Shown piece by piece: positions 34,920 through 50,258 of a DNA stretch of 64,000 nucleotides. The translations under genes and the position numbers were made by a program. Position 1 is the first letter of the stretch. Each line of letters begins with the position of its first letter. The stretch is from Alnus glutinosa (lineage: Eukaryota; Streptophyta; Magnoliopsida; Fagales; Betulaceae), in the NCBI RefSeq assembly GCF_958979055.1, contig NC_084888.1:32155804-32219803 (forward strand), given 5' to 3'. Under the pieces are notes generated by a model that saw nothing but the letters and a program-made list of their open reading frames with translations, made no database searches and was not told where the DNA came from.

Positions 34920-35770
34920 AGAGAGAGAGAGGTGTATAAATTGCAGAGCAGAGAAGAGCGCGCAGTGTGAGTAGAGTGAGAGAATACACTGTACACATAA
35001 TCTTCTCTCTGTTTCTCTCTGATTCTGAAAGCAGAGCGAGCTTTTTCTTCTTCTTCTTCTTCACGAGTTTCCTCGGATCTTGAATCCGAGAAAAAGACAT
35101 CGCAAAAGAGTTTTACTTCCACTTTTGGTATGAAACTCCCAAAGCTGCCACAACTCTGTGGGTGTGGGTGTGTGTGTGTGTGTTTTGTGTTGTGTGAGTC
35201 GGACTTTGTTATTTCGTTCTGTTTGGGTGCGGAGAAAACTGACAATTAGACAAGAGAATTCCATGCGATGAAATCATTTTCTCTATTAACTCTAAGCAAT
35301 CGTGTGTCTTGTCCGGGCTTGATCAACGTGAAATCACTCGAAGCCTGAGACTCTAGTATGTTTTCGTTTCCCGTACTTTCTCGGCAGCCAAACAGAGCAT
35401 AAACGCAAGGCTGAAGGCTCCAACTTCAACTTCAAAATTTGCGGAATATATATATATATATATACACACTCCTATTTAGTTTTTGCCAATTTACGCGTTA
35501 TGTTAGTTTCTAGCGCCGGATTCGCGTAACCTGTAGATTTTCAACGTTCATTTTAGGTAATTCCGTTCAAAGACACTGCCCGAGAATTCAAAAAAAGCGA
35601 ATTGCAATACATGCAATATATGGATTCGAATCCTCAGGCTCTTAACATATTTTGAATTGTTTTCCTTATATAATTCAACTGGGCTAAGCTCCAATTTAGA
35701 AACCCAAAAATCTCATTATTCTTGAAATTGATTTGGCCTCAAAGGTTAGTGAAGTTTGCGACTTTTACAG
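34920..35770 (+). promoter_or_regulatory. Probable AVT1 promoter-proximal region and leader
   Basis: A GAGAGAGAGGTGTATAAATTGC stretch near 34920 includes a TATA-like TATAAAT (34934-34940). It is followed by a pyrimidine-rich leader (34999-35060). A likely leader intron ends at TTTTACAG (35770), 29 bp before the ATG at 35800. The transcript start and the leader donor are inferred. Confidence 0.4.
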
Positions 35771-35799
35771 GGGGCGATTGAAAGAATTAAGAGAGGAAG

Positions 35800-38700
35800 A
35801 TGAACAACTCGGTCTCGGATCACAGCTTTTACATTGAGAGTGATGAAGAAGAGGACGCCCAGAAGGAATTCGACAAAGGCGAAGGCAACAACAACGATGG
35901 CAATGTTTCGGATTACTCCGATTCTTCGGCCGACGACAACCCGCAGCAGAACAAACCCAGTTCTTACAACACCTCTTGGCCTCAAAGTTACAGGTTTTCT
36001 CCCTAATCCCTCTTTCTTCCTCTGTTTATGTTCTGCTCCCACTCTGTTTAGCTTCACTGATTTCTTTGCTGTTTAATTATTTTCTTTGGTTTATTTCACT
36101 CAATATATGGGTTCTTATGTGTCTTCGATTAGCTTTGGTAGGAGTATCTTTTCACTGTTGAAAATATGCTTTTGATTAGAACAAATTACTGAGCTTCGAT
36201 TAGATTTGCTGTTTTCTCTCACCCCTGGGCCCTCTGCACGGGCTTAGAGTAGAAATTAATAGGAGATCCGGATCCCTTGTCTTCGACCTACATAGGTGGC
36301 AAAGAGTGAGAGTAATTTTTCCAGGCTTGGATATACGATTATGATGTCTTTTGTTTGGTTTTTTCTTGGTGGTAAAAATCCTGGACTGTCTTGTTGTGGT
36401 AATCAGTTTTCCAGAAAAGGAAAGGGAGTACTGTAGAAGTGCTCTGACGTTCTCACTGGTCTCCCTGACCGTGATTGTTGGGCAAAAAGGCAAAAGTTGA
36501 GTAGTTTGGTAATTGAATGGTTGGATTTACTCTCAAACATAACATCAATCAATATGCTTCTGCATGAACTTGGCTTTATATATATCCTTTTCTGACTGTT
36601 GGATAATGTTGTGATTGATTCTGGTGGCATATCTCTTACATGGGACCTGCAAATTGAACATTCAGATTGATTAGTCTGTTTACAAACTTGAGTTTTGGAT
36701 TAACTAGTTTATATGGTTATTAGTTCGATCATCCAATTTTCTGAGTTCAATCTAGTCAGGCTTCATAAATTTCTATGTTATGATGATATTTCACCAGATT
36801 TTCCAACCTTCTTCAAAAGTAATTGCAGATTGCTAGCTTGTACATTGATTTATCATGTATACTATACTCATTGCCATTTGATCAATGTTTCAGGCAGTCT
36901 ATTGATTTATATAGTAGTGTACCATCTCCAAGCATTGGGTTTCTGGGCACGCCTACACTGTCAAGATTTGGCAGTTCATTTCTTTCCTCGTCACTCACAA
37001 GAAGACACACTCCAGAAACATTACCAACTGTGACAAAACCGTTGTTAGATGAGCAACAGCAGCAACAGAGACGTAGTTCGCATTCTCTGCTTCCTCCTAT
37101 TCCATCAAGAAGATCTTCTATAAAGAAGGGTGAGAAACCATCAAAGGTTTCACATGAACTCCCAAACTCTCACCAATGCTCATATGGACAATCTTTGCTA
37201 AATGGTATGCTCATCCTTTCTATTTATCAGTGACATGGTTAGGTTTGAATCACATATTGTGAGTGTGTGTATGGGCGTTTTTCTTGGACTGAATCTGTGA
37301 TAGAGACATTAAGGCATGACACAAGTCTTTAATCCTGTTGTTCTATCCACTAGAACTTCTAAAAACTGCTCTTCAGTTAACAGTAAATTCTCTTTCCGCA
37401 GTATTTATGTTAACCTTAAGCATTTTCTAGAGATTACCCATTCCTAAGGTCCCTCCCTTTCTATATAGGCATCCACCTCCATGGTTGGCTGAGTTGACTG
37501 CATTTACATGAAAATATAATCAGATTGCCTTTAAATGTAAATTGAGACATCAAAACGTGTTTTACTTGCAAATCTATCATCATGTAGCACTATACTGAAA
37601 TGAATCAGTTGTTAGATTTTCAAATTGTACCCACCACCTACTATATGATAAGATTATAACATCACTTCAAGTCTTCAACAGAACTAGTTGCATTATGTCT
37701 CTATACGGAAGAAACAAAACACATTAAGTGCCAAATAGGCAGAACCTAAGCCAATGAAGAGCAGCCATCTGTGACCTGTTTGAGTTAGTACATTATCCTT
37801 ATCAGTTATCCAATCCGTTTGTGTTGCCAATTTATTTTTTATTATTATTTTTATTTTTATATAAGTACTTCAACAAAAATTACAACAAAGAAAAATATAG
37901 AGCTGGGCAACCCAACAAAGAACTCTGAAATAACCACATCAATGTAGGTAAACAAAAAATAAAAGGAAATGCAACAAATAAATGATGTGGCCCTATATAT
38001 CCTTGGTACAAAGATTAAGAAAAATGTTCGCCACTAAAGACGATTTTGTAAGGTACACCATGAATGACACAGCCAAGAGGCGTAAGAACAGCCCCAAACC
38101 TCAAAAGGTCCAAAAACCCAAACTGTAGCCTAGCAAAGAAACAACTACAGTAGCATACCCAAAGGTGAACCACCACAGTAGAGAAGACACTGATGAAGGT
38201 TAAAACAAAGCCTAAGGTGAAGATAGCTTTAACAGCCTGAAAAAAAAAAAAAACGACGGGGAACACAGTGATGGCATGCGTGTCAAGTAAGATCTGGCGG
38301 AGGAAAGTAGATCTAACTTCAAAAAATTTGATCCAAAATCCTTGACAAATCCGGCTAGAGCCGGTGAAGGAGGGAGATAACTGGTGATGGTAGTAAGAAA
38401 AAGATAAACAAAGCTTCCAAAAAGGTAAATAAAGATAGAGAAAACTCTAGCAGAATAGGGGCCTCAAAGGAGGTGTTAGTAGCGGGGAAAGGGAGGGATA
38501 GAGGAGAAAAAAGGAAGAAGGAGAAGAGGGAGAGAAGCTTTGAGCTCCCCTCCTCCCATGACTTTTGGTGCAGAGAGCTTATCAGGAGAGAGAATAGAGG
38601 TTTTTAGTTTAGGCAATTTTTCCGTATTTTAGTACTGTTTTAAAAAGATTGGTACAAGTACAACGAAAGAGCATTGATCCTAAGTCGGCCTTTCACCCTC

Positions 38701-38961
38701 AGGGACCACTTATGCCAATCATGCAGTATCACTTGGTCACCTTCACTGCCTGATCACATGGCTCAAAATAGAGTTCAAGCTGTCTATCAGTACATCTTCT
38801 TATTATCGCCATTATATCAATAAACAGAATATGTGACTTTCTTCTTACACCTATGAGATGTATATAGACACGTACGTCTTATTTCAGCTAATGCGGCCTA
38901 CATGTTGCAGTATGCATAAAAAACCAAAACCTGCCTTCAAACATGACAGACATTGCTTGAC

Positions 38962-39008
<47 letters not shown>

Positions 39009-42000
39009 ATACTGATCTGCCTCTTTGCCTTTATCTGTAGCAATTATTATCACTTATCCACTTTCCAACAAACCTGACTATATTTCACATGAGCTATGAC
39101 GTGTCAGTTCAATCCCTATTGCATATGGTGCACATGGTGCACATGGAAGATCAACTAACAAACAAGACAATAAGCCTGTAAACTTACACGCTCATTAACT
39201 GCACGTAAACCTTTTTGTAAAAACAGAGTATTCATATGCGTTTTAAAGTTTTACCCAAGCTTTGTAAAAAAATTCTGATCAATCCCAGTTATGCAGGTAT
39301 AAATGTTCTCTGTGGAGTTGGAATCCTTTCAACTCCTTATGCTGTCAAAGAAGGAGGATGGGCTGGGCTCTCCATTTTGTTTGTATTTGCAGTGCTTTCT
39401 TTCTATACGGGAATCCTCCTGCGCTACTGCTTGGATAGCGAACCTGGGCTTGAGACATATCCAGACATTGGCCAAGCTGCATTTGGTAAAGCTGGCCGAA
39501 TTGCCGTCTCGGTACGTCTAGTTGACTATCTTTCTTTTTTCCTCTTTTTCTAAAGTTAATTCTCCCAGTCAAATAACGGAAAGTGTAAATAAAGTTGCAA
39601 AGGTTTCATGAAATAGCTAGACACTCGTAATATTTTCCATTCAATGGAAGTTTCACTAATTTTATTTCTGTCCTTCATGCAATTTCTTTTTGGTGGGTGC
39701 AGGTAATATTATACGCGGAACTATATGTAAGTATTGCTGGCTTGATTGAGTGAGTTTTTCTTTTCTTTTTCTTTTTTGTCTTTTGTTTTGTTTTTTTGCT
39801 TTTGGGTGTGTAATTGTTCTAGATTTGGATCTCTGTTATTAGGGAACAGTTTAAGAAAGAGAGGTTGCGAAGCCCACTTGCCTGAACAGGTGGGCCCCGC
39901 ATCCTACATTTCCAAGGACCCCACTCTGTGAAATTCGAGCAGCCTAATAACATATCATCTTCCAATTGTTCCACCCATAATTGTTTAGATAGAATGGTAA
40001 AAGGAAACAGTAAACTAGATTACAGGGGGAGCGACTAAATATCCTTGAGCCTCACATCCAAATATAATTGATTGAGACCCACTGTATACTGGGTCCACAT
40101 TTTGGAAATTATTGGCTGAGCCCTTGTGTTTCTGACCAAGTCAATGAGTGAAATGAGCAAAGACAAAACAACATTTGACTTCTTTCTTGTGATACCTGAT
40201 TACCACAGCTCCCATTTGTCTACATGCTGCACATTATTGGTGGCTGCTAATATTGGTCCCAAAAGGCTAATGATTGTTGTACATCACCTTTGTGTATATC
40301 AAGACATATAGTGTATACCAAGATATATGCGGGACTCACATGCATGGGTGTAGGTCCTACATCAAGAGTACACCAAGATATATATAGGACCTACATGTAT
40401 GGGTTTCACACTCAATTTGTCTTAGTGTACATTTGATGTACACCAAGGTGATATGCAAATAACATATCTCCATTTGATTTTACATCCCAGTACCTTCATA
40501 GACTATCTTATAGCACTCTCTTCACTCTGCTGAGTCCTATAAGGTAGCTAAAAAACAGCTAATGGAACTTAACGTTTGGTGGATATCAGCATCACTACTG
40601 TTGCTACAGCATTTGTATAAGAAGTTAGCTTAATTTGATCGTTTTTGTGCTAAGTTCGTTTGAAATTTTTTATTTTTGGACACAAGAGAAAGGAGTAGAT
40701 ATCAATCCTAATTCTGTCATGCTAACATCTTGGAATTTTAGTGCAAAGTAGAGGAGAAGAAGATTCCAAACCACATCAGTTTTAGCATAAAATACATCAA
40801 GAGTCACCATCAAATATTTTTCTGGAAATCATCCTGTTTGACCATAATTAACCCCTTCCATGTGCAAAACAGCTGATTGCTTAGCCAATGACAGATTTGT
40901 CCATGATAGGTTATTGACGTTGAATTTTTGGTCTTAAACTCTTTACACTGCATTGAGTACTGAATTAATCTTTCTGGTTTATCTTTTCAATGTTTTCACT
41001 TCCAGTACCAGAACTGCTTAAACTAACGTAAAACATTGACACGATCTCAAATCAGGATCAGGTGGGAAGAACATTTAAGAATACATTAACTTTTTCTTGA
41101 ATCATGGGTTAATATTCTTCTTATTCTCTACTCCTGTACATCTATTTCACTGAGGCTACACACTGAAAATTTCTCCCATGCAGGCTTGTTGCATTGAATA
41201 TATAATTTTGGAGAGCGACAACTTGTCTTCACTATTTCCAAATGCGCACCTAAGTTTGGGTTCATTCAACTTAAATTCACACATTCTGTTCGCATTGATG
41301 ACAACCGTTGCTGTTCTTCCTACTGTTTGGCTTAGAGACCTCAGTGTTCTTAGTTATATATCCGGTATGTAGGTAATTTATGCTTTTTGCAAGTCAGGTA
41401 TAACTACTTAGTGTATCATTTTCATCATTTTGTAAACCAAGTTGTAATTTGTTTAGTTATTCTTGGCCTCTCCTTCCAGCTGGTGGAGTCATTGCATCAG
41501 TCCTGGTAGTCCTATGCTTATTTTGGGCTGGTCTGGTCGATGAAGTCGGCTTCCAAAGCAAAGAGACAACACTGAACCTTGCAACTCTTCCGGTTGCTAT
41601 TGGTCTCTATGGTTACTGCTACTCAGGACATGCAGTTTTCCCGAATATCTATACTTCAATGGCAAGACCAAGCCAATACCCTGCAGTCCTCTTAACATGG
41701 TAAAAACTCAAGATGCTCTACCATTCTACCCCGAAGACTCAAAAGTTTTCTATCCCTAGTTTTGTCCACAACTGATTCTGTTGTCTATGCAGTTTTGGTG
41801 TTTGTACTTTGATGTTTACTGGGGTTGCTGTTATGGGGTACAAAATGTTTGGAGAATCAACACTGTCGCAGTTCACTCTTAACATGCCCCAGGATTTGGT
41901 TGCCACCAAGATAGCAGTGTGGACTACGGTATGCTCATTAAATTTTCATTATGAAATATATTCTTAATGAGTTTGCTTTGTTTCTTTTTAGCATGCGTAC

Positions 42001-44338
42001 ATCAGGTTTCATCACCCAGCTAGTATTTTTTGAGTGGTACCAGGGGTGTCTTTTTTATTGTTTTTATTAGGGGAAACTATATTTACCCCCTCTAACTACA
42101 ACTTTTTGTGCAACGTCCCCCCAATCTACCATTGGGGTTACAATGTCCTCCTTCCTCGACATAAAATGACAAAAATACCCTCCATAACATAAAAAAAGAA
42201 AATCAGAAAAAGTAAGTCATTTTTTAAGGAGGGTATTTCTGTTATTTTAGCTTTTAGGTCACAGAAGGGAAACATTGCAACTCAAATGGTAAATTGAAAG
42301 AGACAATGCAAAAATTAAAACATTGGAGGGGACATTGCAAAAATGATGATAGATAGAGAGGGGTAAATGTAGTTATCCCTTTTTATTAAGTACACATCAT
42401 TTAGTACAACAAAACGTCACTTTAGCAGCATTGTCCCACAGAGCCATCTAAGCTCTTATAAAATGTTTCCGGTGCTACTGTAGACCTAGGAGAATCATTG
42501 TTAAACTTCTTTCAACTGGCAAGTCGCATTGTTCTTCTTGGTTAGCCAACCTTTTAGTTCACTACGATATAGGCTTATATCTTTGTTTGTACAAGGTTCC
42601 AGGGTACCATAATTACACATTAGCCAGGTTGTTTTTGGGCTTAATTGTTTGTCCTTGCCCACTTCAAACTTTTAGTGTACAGAGTAATTTCTGCGTGTTA
42701 TGATTCTTGTCTTCAACCATTTAACATACAAACTAGAGGCTAAAATCATTTTTGTTGTTCTTTTGCAGGTAGTTAACCCTTTAACCAAATATCCTTTTTG
42801 TGATACATGTTGGTAATGCTCAAACAGTCTAGCATGTGTTTTTGTTGGTAAGTAGTCTAGCATATCCTTAAAACTCTTCTTAGAAAACAGGGTAGCCCTT
42901 TTCTCTTTGTCAACAATCTGTTTGGAACAAGAGTTTCAAGAAACTTTTAGTTTGATATTCTTTCACTATGGTGAAAAAATAGGAGGGAAGGGAAAATATT
43001 GGGTAAAGATGAAAGTCCTGCTGGCGTCCAAATCTTTAATTCACCGATACTATATGCATCGCAAGCATGTATTGAGGGCACCATTTTCTCTCTAAGCATA
43101 ATGGACTAGTGTGTTTCTTTATGAGCATTATGCCTCTCTTTTCCAGCTGAAAAATTCAGAAAACTGTGTGTAGACATATGCCCTAAGCCTCATTTTCCTT
43201 TCCAGTTACAAACTACAGAAATGACATTAATTTCAGCTCTTAAAGATTTGTTAGATGTCCATCAAAATTGAGTGACCCATTATATTTTCAGAATGAGGGC
43301 TGTGAAAGAACTATAATTCCAAAGTGGCACTCTTTTATCTTCTTTACTTGCTTCTGTTTACAAATAACAACTTCGAGTAAGGCAACATGGAGCCTAATTA
43401 TATGAAATACTTTAGCGTCTATATTACTCAAGATAAAGAAAGAATGGTTTCTCCTTAATTAGAACCACATATGCATTAACCATGTCTCCAGTTGCGATGA
43501 GTTTGGAGGAGTTTATACCAGCAAACCACAGCAAGTCTTTTATATATTGTGTCTTCATTAGAACAGCACTGGTGGTGTCTACCTTGATTGTGGGTCTCGC
43601 CATCCCCTTCTTCGGTAAGTCTCTCTCTAAAATTTCTTTATCTATTCGTTTCCACTCCAAGAGAACTGTTATGGCCTCACAGAAATGAAGAAACAAGTAA
43701 ATAAGCAAGTTATTGGCCTACTAAATTCTCAAATATCTTTCTTTAAGCGAAACTGTCATTAGAAGAAACCCAGAGTTTTGCAGTTTTAGTGTAGATTCAT
43801 TTGCTGTTGGATTATATGAAACATACTGGTTCTACTGCTAAACATTCTGCATAATTGCCCAGTGTTACATTATCATTATATTTTCATCTTATTTCAGGTC
43901 TGGTAATGTCATTGATTGGATCTTTGCTCACAATGCTTGTAGTAAGTTTTCTTCTGCCAATTAATGTCTCTGCCCCTTCTAGTACTAGTGACATTGCATT
44001 TGGCTCAAAGATGTATATAATTTCGAAGCAGTAAATGTGTTAATTATGTTAAAACTTGTTTCTGTGGCAGACCTTGATACTTCCTTGTGCTTGTTTCCTG
44101 AGCATTTTGAGGGGGAAAATTACCCGTTTTCAGGTACATCTTGCTTATTATATTTACTTCTTACTACTATATATTTAGTTATTATGTTTTTCTTCTTCTT
44201 ACTCTTTTTTCTTTTTCTTTTTTCTTTCTTCCATTTCAGGCAGCACTTTGCAGTATAATTATTACTGTAGGTGTCATATCATCTGCCTTTGGAACATATT
44301 CGGCCCTCGCGAAAATTGTTGAGAATTTGAGTCATTGA
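35800..44338 (+). CDS. AVT1-type vacuolar amino acid transporter, 550 aa, 12 exons
   Basis: Member of the AAAP (Aa_trans) family; AVT1 proteins exchange neutral amino acids across the tonoplast. Exons: 35800-35993, 36894-37204, 39297-39511, 39703-39726, 41184-41364, 41480-41699, 41793-41928, 42769-42788, 43469-43614, 43898-43941, 44071-44133, 44240-44338; total 1653 nt, in frame. The first 165 residues are hydrophilic and acidic (MNNSVSDHSFYIESDEEEDA, then Ser- and Gln-rich), as in AVT1 proteins. The transporter core starts at GINVLCGVGILSTPYAVKEG and includes GYCYSGHAVFPNIYTSM and YALTMSPVAMSLE; about 11 membrane helices are expected from the family. Exons 4 and 8 are only 24 and 20 nt. The intron after exon 8 has AT-AC ends of U12 class. 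AVT1 genes sit next to PAT16 in Arabidopsis (from memory). Confidence 0.93.
37840..38640 (-). mobile_element. Possible non-LTR retroposon in AVT1 intron 2
   Basis: On the minus strand a CT-rich start (CTCCTCCCATGACTTTTGG complement region, 38480-38590) leads to long T/G-rich sequence. It ends in an A-rich tail of ATAAAAATAAAAATAATAAT type (complement of 37834-37862). This layout suits a LINE-derived copy. No conserved domain or target duplication was confirmed. Confidence 0.4.
38966..39006. repeat. (TA)n microsatellite in AVT1 intron 2
   Basis: About 40 bp of TA repeats. Confidence 0.9.
40255..40470. mobile_element. Foldback-like repeat in AVT1 intron 4
   Basis: AATGATTGTTGTACATCACC faces the complement of GATGTACACCAAGGTGATAT. 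Two inner copies of CACCAAGATATAT and paired GGACTCACATGCATGGGT / GGACCTACATGTATGGGT blocks are present. The structure is irregular, so it may be a degraded MITE with internal duplication. Confidence 0.4.
42070..42379. mobile_element. Mutator-type MITE in AVT1 intron 7, 9-bp TSD
   Basis: TTTTTATTA repeats directly at 42061-42069 and 42380-42388. The termini GGGGAAACTATATTTACCCC and, in complement, GGGATAACTACATTTACCCC are inverted repeats. The arms extend inward with decay around an AT-rich core. The 9-bp duplication suggests a Mutator-like origin. The element lies well inside the intron, more than 370 bp from either exon. Confidence 0.85.
42789..43468 (+). other. U12-class AT-AC intron of the AVT1 gene
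   Basis: The 680-nt intron starts ATATCCTTTTTG, matching the U12 donor consensus ATATCCTTT. It ends CCAC, with a branch-site-like CTCCTTAATT at 43451-43460 about 10 nt before the end. Splicing here joins AA|A TAT GCA and gives the family peptide VVNPLTKYALTMSPVAM. No GT-AG alternative restores this frame. Confidence 0.85.
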
Positions 44339-44497
44339 AGTTTATGGGACATCTCAAATGTTGGAGACAGTTTGATTACGTACTCTAGATTTATATGATC
44401 TCATCCATGCTCCATTTCCAATTTTGGGTTCTGTATCACTCTATAGCTTCCCTTTGGTGTTCCTATATTTTTCAATGATTTTTTTTGTATTGCTACT

Positions 44498-44625
44498 GAA
44501 AAATAAATTGAGCATAATTATGTTACGATTCTTATGTCCCACGTGTGAGCAAATAAAAAACCACAACAAAAACAACTAAAAATAAAGAAAAATAAATTGA
44601 GCATAATTATGTTATGATTCTTATG
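44498..44625 (+). repeat. 39-bp duplication in the AVT1 3' region
   Basis: Bases 44498-44536 and 44587-44625 (each starting GAAAAATAAATTGAGCATAA) differ at one position, with an 89-bp offset. Each copy carries an AATAAA signal, so they may offer alternative polyadenylation sites. Confidence 0.8.
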
Positions 44626-45765
44626 CCACATCGATCAGCTTTGACGTCCATTGCCTCATACTCCATCTTCTCAGGATTTCTCCCCGCATCCTTCTCAATG
44701 ACCTACTTCTCCTTGGCTACTCTCTACTCGGCTCACTTGTCTCCATTGTTGAGAAGCTTCATACGGCTATTCGTCTTCTCGGCTCTTAACTTTGTCACAA
44801 GGTGCTCTCCTGCCACGATGACCTTCTCGCCTTACTCTCGTCCCTCCACCACTCCAAGCTCACCCTCTCTACCTTATGGTCCTTTCTCTCCTCCTTCCAT
44901 CACGCCAATCGTGAGAGAGAGAGGAAAAAAAAAAAAAACTTATAGATTGAGCTACAATAGCACATTTTGGAGAGGCCTTACAATTTGCATTTCCAGCTCA
45001 ACTCCATTTTAGAAAGTGGATGGGTAGTCGGATGGAAGCCTTTTGGAGAGCTTTTATCTAAATTTTAGATAGCAAGCTACCCCAACCAAATGCACAACAA
45101 GCAAGGCCATATAAATTTACTCAATCTTGACCATCACCATTTCTTGCTCAAAGTTGACATACATACCCATACCAATTAAGAATTGCAACAAGGAACAATA
45201 AAAAATAAAAAAAAATAAAAAATTGAATTTTGCTTGCTTTTAGTGAAAAAAGTATTGGAGTTCTCTTGTGCAAAAATAAATGATAGAAATTACAAGACTG
45301 AGAGAGAATTTCAATTATTTTTTTACTGGAGATACTTTTTACCGTTTATTCTTATACATAAAATCTCTGGTGCCAAACTCTTAATTATTAATTTAAAAAA
45401 TAATTGAAGATTTATCATATTAATATTTATCATTTTAAAAATATTATAAAAAAAATAAATATTGATATTATGAATATTAACTTAATAAAAATAGTAAAGA
45501 TGCATGTTACATGTATCAAAATTTTACCCAATAGAAATAGAATACACTATTATACTAGTACGTTAAAATCCATGGCATGGTCGTTGATCTGAAAAGTTAA
45601 AACGTGGGAAAAGATAAAGAAAAACACAAAAGCAAAGAAAGAAAGAGAATAATAAGCATTTGAAGGCAAAAAAAGATTCAACGTCAATGAAACGCAATTC
45701 CATTCCGGTGGCCGCAAACGCCGTGAGACTAATCAGCATTTGGGACCCGCCACTCTTCCTTAACG
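44626..45765. other. Intergenic between AVT1 and the thioredoxin-like gene
   Basis: Contains a pyrimidine-rich stretch (44640-44910) with a spurious open frame and a very AT-rich block (45380-45540). No gene is supported. Confidence 0.5.
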
Positions 45766-45843
45766 TTGTTTCTTTTTACTTTCCAAACAGCTTTTTGTCT
45801 CTCTAGGACTCTCTCTCTCTCTCTCACTGTTTCCGACTCCGAC

Positions 45844-49190
<3,347 letters not shown>

Positions 49191-50117
49191 GTCATGGTAG
49201 TACAGCAGAAACATCTTTTTTCTTCCCCCCCCCTTCATTCCCATTCTACAATATCATATAGAGGGAGATCAAATTTGTAATCTTTTTTCTTTTTTTAATA
49301 AATGTTCTTTCTCTCAAAATTTCTTTTGGGGAAAAAATATATTGAAATAAAATTGAGTCTTGTGCTTGCCATTGCTTTGCTCTATGTAAAGTGTATGCAA
49401 CAAGAGGTGTTTTTGATGCTACACAATCTGTAGATTTTCCCTGAAAATGATCCCAGCAACAAAACAAAAAAAGAAAAGCATTTTATTTCTTTCTTTTTGG
49501 TCTTACCACAATGGAGGGGTTATCTGCAAGTTGAATTGATTATTCTGCAACAGAGCCAATTATTACTTCCTTCTTTCTGCTACGATGCTCGCTTATAAGG
49601 TACTTAAAACATTTCATGAAGCCAAATACTGTAAAATGTCACAATTTAATTGTTAGGAACATAAACTATTGAACTGAAACCATTACTCTTTTGAGTCTTG
49701 AGGGGGTCAAGAATTACCCTGGCTCTTGGTATCTATTAAACTGGTGGTGGCTGATATTTGCTGCGGGTATCTACTCAATACAAGAACACCAAGATGCTCA
49801 TTTCTTATCATTGACCTTTTCAAAACTAGACAGTATTTTTGCCATCACTCTGATGCCAATGCCAGTTCTGGGCTTCTTCTAAAAAGTTCTTTCAGGCCTT
49901 TTTTATAGACAAAAATTTTATTTTTCAACGCAATTCCAAACAATCTCTTCAACTGGTGGCTGGGAGAAAGAGTGAAAGGGAACAGCAAACTGGTTTTATC
50001 TAATTTATAAGAAAACATGTGAAGCTGCTACACAGAATGCTCAGCACAAAACAAAAGAAACCCTGTTTGGCCATGCATCTCCTTTCTGTTTAGGCTGGAG
50101 TTTAAGGTTGATGCATT
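49191..50117. other. 3' region of the thioredoxin-like gene and intergenic DNA
   Basis: Likely 3' UTR followed by AT-rich sequence. AATAAA-like signals occur near 49298 and 49346. No gene. Confidence 0.45.
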
Positions 50118-50258
50118 AGGATCCTCTCTAGTTAAAAATTAACTGGAGAGGAGTCGGTTTTTTATACACATGGGCATTTTTGTAATTTTACATTATGTGA
50201 AATTACAAAAATGTTCATGTATATAAATGACAAGTTCTTCTCAATTAGAAAGGATCTA
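50118..50258. mobile_element. MITE, GGAGAGGAGTCGG family copy 2
   Basis: AGGATCCTCTCTAGTT on the left pairs with AATTAGAAAGGATCT on the right. Internally AACTGGAGAGGAGTCGG pairs imperfectly with CAAGTTCTTCTCAATT, and TTGTAATTTTACATTATGTG forms the hairpin core. It matches the partial copy at 30274-30407. Confidence 0.7.

Noticed and set aside
34690..35264. Minus-strand frames of 115-136 aa opposite the AVT1 leader
   Set aside because: They overlap the promoter and leader of a well-supported + strand gene and have microsatellite composition (EEEEEK, THTHPH).
35600..35640. tRNA-like T-loop motif GGATTCGAATCC
   Set aside because: No matching acceptor stem, anticodon arm or D-loop around it.
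44614..45012. 132-aa + frame after AVT1
   Set aside because: Ser/Pro-rich translation of a pyrimidine-rich stretch, with no homology I recognise and no gene context.
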